A stretch of 14,501 nt of DNA, from positions 1-14,501 of the forward strand of contig DATDCV010000336.1 of assembly GCA_036524155.1 (NCBI GenBank), in the 5' to 3' direction. The notes beneath the pieces are model-generated. The model saw only the letters and a list, made by a program, of their open reading frames with translations. It ran no database searches and was not told the DNA's origin. Shown here piece by piece: positions 11,925 through 14,501 of this stretch (position 1 is its first letter; each line of letters begins with the position of its first letter). This DNA comes from DATDCV01 sp036524155. Lineage in GTDB: Bacteria; Verrucomicrobiota; Verrucomicrobiia; Limisphaerales; UBA8199. The position numbers and the translations under genes are program-made.

Positions 11925-14499
11925 ACAGCAGCGACTGCAGTTGGGTGACGGCGTTTCGGAGTTCGTCGGGGCCACCGAATTTCCGGCAGATTTCGGCCAC
12001 GTTCCCGTGGCGCCAGATGGGGGCGACCTTCAGGACGTCGGGAAGGGTGAACTGGAGTTCGCCGTCGATGGCGTACTTTTCAAGTAAGTCGTTCAGGATT
12101 TCGCGAGCGTCGGCGCCATAATAGTTGAAGAATGCCTGTTGCTGGCTTTTCAGGCGGTCTGCGCGCTGGCGGCGGGTGAGGACGGGTGCGTTGAAAGCGA
12201 GATGGCAGAGGAGGTCGAACGGGTCGGCGTCGGGCTTGCCGGCCTGGGCGGCGACGGTCTGGAAATCGATGCCGCGTTCGGCCAGTTGTTCGATGATCTC
12301 GGCGCGCTCGGTGGCGTCGGCCCAGCGGGCGCGGAGGTCTTCCAAGCCGGTGCAGATGGTGCGGACCTTCTCGGCGGTGTAGTCGGTCAGCTTGACGACG
12401 CGGAGTTGTTTGCCGTCGGCGTCGAGCTCGTGCACCAGTTCGGCGGCAATCTCGACGGAGCCCCCATCAAAATAATACTTTCGACACCTCACCCCGTCCC
12501 CCTCCCCGGTCGAGGCGGAGAGGGTGTCCGCCAGGGCGCCTTCGGTTGGTGGTTCGGACTCTGGCTCCTCGGGCGTGATGACCTCGGTGTCTTTGACCTT
12601 GCCGTATTCGTCAATTTCCTCCTGGGTGGCGAAGGCGGGGTCGCCGTCGAAGGCAGGATCGGCGAAGTTGCGCGTGGCGGTGCCGGTGTAATCGAGGATG
12701 TTGAAGGTGAGTTTGCCGTAATCGTCGCGGACGCGGGTGCCGCGGCCGATGATCTGCTTGAACTCGACCATGGAGTTGACCAGGCGGACCAGCACGATGT
12801 TGCGGCAGGTGGGGGCATCGAGGCCGGTGGTCAGGAGCTGGGACGTGGTGAGAATGACCGGGGTGCGGGTTTCGACGTCCTGAAAGCGTTGCATGTGGCC
12901 GCGGCCGATGTCGCCTTCGTCGGCGGTGACGCGGCAGACGTAATCGGAGTAGCCATGTAGCGCAGCCGTCGCGGCTGCGAGTTCACCGGTCGTCCCGACC
13001 GGCGTTCCCGTTCCTGGCACCGGGACGGTGCCGAGACTCGCAGGCGAGGACGCCTGCGCTACGGTGCCGCCGACAAGGTCAGCGTTGAGGTTGTTGAGGG
13101 CGGTGCGCATTTCGGAGGCGTGCTCCTGGTCCACACAGAAGACGATGGTCTTGGCGAAGCGGTCGGTCTTTTTGAGAAAATCAGTCAGGTGCCTGGCGAC
13201 GGCCTGGGTGCGGGCGCGCAGCGCGACGCGGCGTTCGAAATCGCCGGTGGTATAAACCTCGTCGGGAATCTCGCGGCCGTAGCGGTCGAGGTCGTCTTTG
13301 CTGGGCCGCCAGCCGGCGGCATCCCACTGGGTCACGATGCGGTGGACGCGGTAGGGAGCGAGGAAACCGTCGTCGATGCCCTGCTTGAGGCTGTACGTGT
13401 AAATCGGGTTGCCGAAGTAGAGATAGGTGTCGCGGTTTTCGTCGCGGAGCGGCGTAGCGGTCATGCCAAGCTGGTAGGCGGGCTCGAACCACTCGAGGAT
13501 TTCGCGCCAGTTGGATTCCTCCCGGGCGGAGCCGCGATGGCACTCGTCCACGATGACCAGGTCGAAGAAGTCGCGGGGGAATTCTTTGTAGAGGCCGGGC
13601 CGGCGCTCGTCCCGGGCGATGGATTGATAGGTGGCAAAGTAGAGCTCGCGGCTCAGGACCGCGACCCCGCCCTCGATCTTGTGGCGGGCATCGCCGAAGG
13701 CGGAGAAGGTTTTGTCCTTGGGATCGTCCACGAGGAAATTGCGGTCGGCGAGGTAGAGGATCCTGGGTTTGCGAAAGGTGGAGTGATGGAGTGGTGGCTT
13801 GGTCGAGGAGGAGGACGAGGACGAGGACGAGGAGGAGGAAGAGGACGATGGAGTGGCGGTGGAACGCGTCCCTACCAGCCGATTCCAACGGGAGGACCAG
13901 AGTTTCCAGCAGATTTGGAAGGCGACGACGGTCTTGCCGGTGCCGGTGGCCATGGTGACAAGTACACGGCGTTGGCCGCCGAGGATGGCCTGGATGACGC
14001 GGTCGATGGCGATGCGCTGGTAGTAGTGGGGGATCTTGCCGGTGCTGAGGTTAAACGGGGTGAGAAACCGCTCGACGGCGACGGGGTCGTTGAGGTGCTG
14101 TTTTTGCCGGTACCGGGCCCAGAGGTCCGCCGGGGTTGGGAAATCGGCGAGTTGACTCTCTTTGCCCGTGAGAAAATCGAATTCGATAATGCTGGTACCG
14201 TTGGTGGCAAAGGCGAATGGGAGGGCGAGGATGGTGGCATACTCCTTCGCCTGCTGGAGGCCGTCGGCGGGGTGTTTGTAAGCGGCTTTCGCTTCGACCA
14301 CCGCGAGCGGCAGGTCGCGGGTGTAGCGGAGGAGGTAGTCGGCGCGCTTCCCGGGGCGACGTCGGGCGGTTTGGCCTTGGGACACAATGCGGCCGGCGGT
14401 GAAGTGGCGCTGCTCGGCGATGGAATGGGGGTCGTTATCCCAGCCGGCCTTTTGAAGGAGAGGGACGACGAACTTGCGGCATGTGTCGGCCTCGGTCAT
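11914..14499 (-). CDS. hsdR: Type I restriction endonuclease subunit HsdR
   Basis: An 861-residue protein. The N-terminal nuclease domain has D54 (KRADYLLRY) and E69-x-K71 (VVEAK), the D...ExK site. The SF2 motor follows: Walker A ATGTGKT (184-190), DECH (318-321), MTATP (346-350), a QIIGRGTRV motif VI (582-590), then the helical C-terminal domain that binds the methylase. It moves DNA with ATP and cuts it far from the target. Three extra blocks interrupt otherwise family-like sequence: ~208-242 with 15 serines in a row, ~477-515 and ~655-672. Each is encoded by repeat DNA and keeps the frame. They fall between conserved motifs, probably in surface loops, so activity may be kept. ATG 14499 fits the usual N-terminus; the promoter lies outside the window. 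Confidence 0.95.
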   Translation of the reverse strand: MTEADTCRKFVVPLLQKAGWDNDPHSIAEQRHFTAGRIVSQGQTARRRPGKRADYLLRYTRDLPLAVVEAKAAYKHPADGLQQAKEYATILALPFAFATNGTSIIEFDFLTGKESQLADFPTPADLWARYRQKQHLNDPVAVERFLTPFNLSTGKIPHYYQRIAIDRVIQAILGGQRRVLVTMATGTGKTVVAFQICWKLWSSRWNRLVGTRSTATPSSSSSSSSSSSSSSSTKPPLHHSTFRKPRILYLADRNFLVDDPKDKTFSAFGDARHKIEGGVAVLSRELYFATYQSIARDERRPGLYKEFPRDFFDLVIVDECHRGSAREESNWREILEWFEPAYQLGMTATPLRDENRDTYLYFGNPIYTYSLKQGIDDGFLAPYRVHRIVTQWDAAGWRPSKDDLDRYGREIPDEVYTTGDFERRVALRARTQAVARHLTDFLKKTDRFAKTIVFCVDQEHASEMRTALNNLNADLVGGTVAQASSPASLGTVPVPGTGTPVGTTGELAAATAALHGYSDYVCRVTADEGDIGRGHMQRFQDVETRTPVILTTSQLLTTGLDAPTCRNIVLVRLVNSMVEFKQIIGRGTRVRDDYGKLTFNILDYTGTATRNFADPAFDGDPAFATQEEIDEYGKVKDTEVITPEEPESEPPTEGALADTLSASTGEGDGVRCRKYYFDGGSVEIAAELVHELDADGKQLRVVKLTDYTAEKVRTICTGLEDLRARWADATERAEIIEQLAERGIDFQTVAAQAGKPDADPFDLLCHLAFNAPVLTRRQRADRLKSQQQAFFNYYGADAREILNDLLEKYAIDGELQFTLPDVLKVAPIWRHGNVAEICRKFGGPDELRNAVTQLQSLLYAA
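12484..12540. repeat. palindromic repeat inserted in frame in hsdR (same family as in hsdM)
   Basis: The + strand has CCTCACCCC (12487-12495), a stem CCCTCCCC (12500-12507) and its partner GGAGAGGG (12517-12524), 7 of 8 paired, with a 9-base loop. It adds about 18 residues between ESEPPTEG and KYYFDGGSVE. The layout and orientation relative to the gene match the hsdM insertion at 6588-6647. Confidence 0.7.
12957..13062. repeat. 106-bp four-hairpin element inserted in frame in hsdR
   Basis: The element begins GTAGCGCAG (12957-12965) and ends CTGCGCTAC (13054-13062), exact 9-bp inverted ends. Inside are four successive 7-bp hairpins: GCAGCCG/CGGCTGC (12962-12978), CCGGTCG/CGACCGG (12986-13002), GGCACCG/CGGTGCC (13016-13032) and GCAGGCG/CGCCTGC (13040-13057), with loops of 3, 3, 3 and 4 bases. 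It supplies most of an extra ~39 residues rich in Gly, Thr, Ala, Pro and Val between NADLV and SDYVCRVTADEG of HsdR. It resembles dispersed 'GTAGCGCAG...CTGCGCTAC' elements I associate with Verrucomicrobia genomes. Confidence 0.85.
13774..13878. repeat. serine-codon microsatellite with repeat flanks inserted in hsdR
   Basis: A run of TCC/TCG/TCT codons (minus strand) encodes 15 consecutive serines, HsdR residues 218-232. It is flanked by GTAGGGACGCGTTCCACCGC-type sequence on one side and CCACTCCATCACTCC on the other, which look like pieces of dispersed repeats. The block lies between the Walker A motif and the RKPRILYLADRN motif. Because the unit is three bases, gain or loss of units changes linker length without a frameshift. 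Confidence 0.75.
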
Positions 14500-14501
14500 G
14501 G

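Noticed and set aside
11340..11975. Upstream start for the zeta-like kinase
   Set aside because: It would add 17 residues that only mirror the hsdR tail. ATG 11924 places the P-loop at the usual distance from the N-terminus.
12139..12960. Long open frame on the + strand (273 codons, Gly/Val-rich) opposite hsdR
   Set aside because: It is the antisense of the GC-rich hsdR coding frame. Composition is typical of a shadow frame and no motif is recognisable.
13803..13852. Phase-variation switch in hsdR by the serine-codon repeat
   Set aside because: Units are three bases, so length changes do not break the frame. On/off switching by this route is unlikely; only linker-length change is possible.
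13181..13888. 235-codon frame on the minus strand within hsdR in another register
   Set aside because: Arg/Pro-rich shadow of hsdR, which has all motifs of a real gene in its own frame.

Overview
The window looks like GC-rich chromosomal DNA of a Verrucomicrobiota-like or related environmental bacterium. The reasons are a secreted GH127-type glycosidase, two proteins of the 'four helix bundle' family (one with the suffix domain), and many dispersed palindromic or hairpin repeats inside and between genes. This taxonomic guess is inference only. No rRNA, tRNA or CRISPR array was seen.

Layout. 1-323 has no gene I can support, but has a cluster of GTCCCA hexamers. 324-587 (+) is the 3' end of an IS66-type transposase. 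678-3283 (-) is a two-gene unit: a small membrane protein overlapping (ATGA) a secreted GH127/DUF1680-like enzyme with intact Cys/Glu metal-nucleophile motifs. 3423-14499 (-) is one long, tightly packed Type I restriction-modification island. In transcription order it reads hsdR, zeta-like kinase, small partner, [hsdR' tail remnant], trlF-like PHP-ATPase, [hsdM' head remnant], four-helix-bundle gene, hsdM, four-helix-bundle-suffix gene, hsdS, PIN/NYN-like nuclease, [hsdS' tail], [second hsdS'' tail].

How the genes may work together. HsdR, HsdM and HsdS form a complete Type I R-M enzyme. Accessory genes sit at each joint of the operon, most of them coupled by 4-nt ATGA overlaps. A PHP-ATPase of the TrlF/Ppl-like kind, a PIN/NYN-like RNase and a zeta-like kinase within one hsd operon suggest layered or guard-type defence, as known for PrrC in an hsd operon. 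The functional link is inference.

Most unusual points. (1) Four diverged stumps of other hsd genes (hsdR' tail, hsdM' head, two hsdS' tails) lie exactly where accessory genes join the core genes. They suggest the present operon was assembled by segment replacement between related hsd loci. (2) Short tandem arrays of a heptamer GGMTRAA (four arrays, 3-4 units each) sit at or near the broken ends of these stumps and flank one four-helix-bundle gene as inverted copies. (3) At least four repeat-derived segments are inserted in frame in the enzyme genes: one in hsdM and three in hsdR. They include a 106-bp element that folds as four consecutive 7-bp hairpins, a 15-serine microsatellite linker, and a palindrome family shared by hsdM and hsdR. 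All reading frames stay open.
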